Assembly (NCBI GenBank): GCA_964352985.1
Contig: CAYGUK010000158.1
Span: forward strand, 1 to 6,922
Length of the DNA: 6,922 bases
Direction of reading: 5' to 3'
Source: CAYGUK01 sp964352985
GTDB lineage: Bacteria > Pseudomonadota > Gammaproteobacteria > JAHCLG01
Made by a program: the position numbers and the translations under genes. Under the pieces are notes generated by a model that saw nothing but the letters and a program-made list of their open reading frames with translations, did not search any database and was not told where the DNA came from. This document shows, in pieces, positions 6,462 to 6,922 of this stretch (its first letter is position 1; the number at the start of each line of letters is the position of its first letter).

Positions 6462-6922
6462 ATGACTGCTAAAACTCAAGATAAAATTGCCCTACTCACT
6501 ACCGGTGATGAAATCATAAATGGTGATATATTAAATAGAAATAGTCAGTTACTTGCGCGTGAATTATTTGAGGCAGGCTATAGTATTGGCAATCATGTGA
6601 GCGCGTCTGATGATCAAGAGAATCTGGAATCTGCCATTAAATTTTGTTTACAACACAATCGCGGGTTAATTACGACGGGTGGTTTAGGTCCCACTTCAGA
6701 TGATAGAACACGACATGCAATCGCGAATGTCACCGGACTCGAATTACGACTCGATGAAAAAGTCTGGGAACATATTCAACAACGCGCAAAAAATTTAAAT
6801 TTCAAATTAAGTGAGAATAATGCGCAACAAGCATTGTTTCCTAAAGGCGCTACCGTTTTAACGAATCATAATGGTTCAGCACCAGGATGTTATTTAAACT
6901 TTAATGGTCAACCGATATTTAT
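6462..6922 (+). CDS. cinA: CinA-type protein, N-terminal MoCF-biosynthesis domain (partial, 3' end cut off)
   Basis: Plus-strand gene starting with ATG behind AAGGA and running off the right edge; 153 codons are visible. The visible part is the MoaB/MogA-like (MoCF-biosynthesis) domain of CinA, which in characterised members hydrolyses ADP-ribose and similar pyrophosphates. Seen: TTGDEIINGDILNRNSQ (13-29), corresponding to the family's GTELLxGxIxNTN, then ITTGGLGPTSDDRTRHAIA (70-88), then SENNAQQALFPKGA (116-129) and GSAPGC (137-142) ahead of the expected P-G-V-P-E block. The TGDE opening and the SENNAQQA segment resemble E. coli YfaY. Whether the C-terminal PncC-like NMN deamidase domain of full CinA follows cannot be seen. 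It diverges from pnuC. If both act in pyridine nucleotide recycling the adjacency would make sense, but that is inference. Confidence 0.92.
   Translation, partial: MTAKTQDKIALLTTGDEIINGDILNRNSQLLARELFEAGYSIGNHVSASDDQENLESAIKFCLQHNRGLITTGGLGPTSDDRTRHAIANVTGLELRLDEKVWEHIQQRAKNLNFKLSENNAQQALFPKGATVLTNHNGSAPGCYLNFNGQPIF

Overview
The window comes from an AT-rich bacterial chromosome (by eye below 40% G+C) and looks like ordinary gammaproteobacterial sequence. NfsA and LspA align residue for residue with my recollection of the E. coli proteins, and the ileS-lspA-ispH order is the classical proteobacterial one. The low G+C would fit a Legionella/Coxiella-type lineage, but that is a guess; no marker here settles the genus.

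Layout. All genes but the last lie on the minus strand, so transcription runs from right to left. From right to left: a partial cinA-type gene on the plus strand (6462 to the right edge); a 29-base divergent gap; pnuC (6432-5857); 13 bases; an APH-fold small-molecule kinase (5843-4851); a 120-base gap holding a candidate promoter; then the tight cluster ileS (4730-1908), lspA (about 1900-1397), ispH (1404-442) and nfsA (445 to the left edge, 3' end cut off). Coding density is very high. The only gaps are 13, 29 and 120 bases, plus about 7 bases between ileS and lspA with the start chosen here. No RNA genes, mobile elements, CRISPR arrays or riboswitches were seen.

How the genes work together. 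ileS charges tRNA-Ile. lspA removes lipoprotein signal peptides in the inner membrane. ispH makes IPP/DMAPP in the MEP pathway. nfsA encodes an FMN-dependent NADPH oxidoreductase whose start codon overlaps the ispH stop. ispH and nfsA overlap their upstream neighbours, which points to translational coupling. The E. coli-type fkpB gene between lspA and ispH is absent.

The less routine part is the pnuC-kinase pair. It joins a vitamin-precursor facilitator (nicotinamide riboside, thiamine or riboflavin type) to a kinase of the fold used by thiamine kinase. This suggests uptake and phosphate trapping of a vitamin, but the substrate cannot be read from sequence alone. No clearly undescribed system was found.
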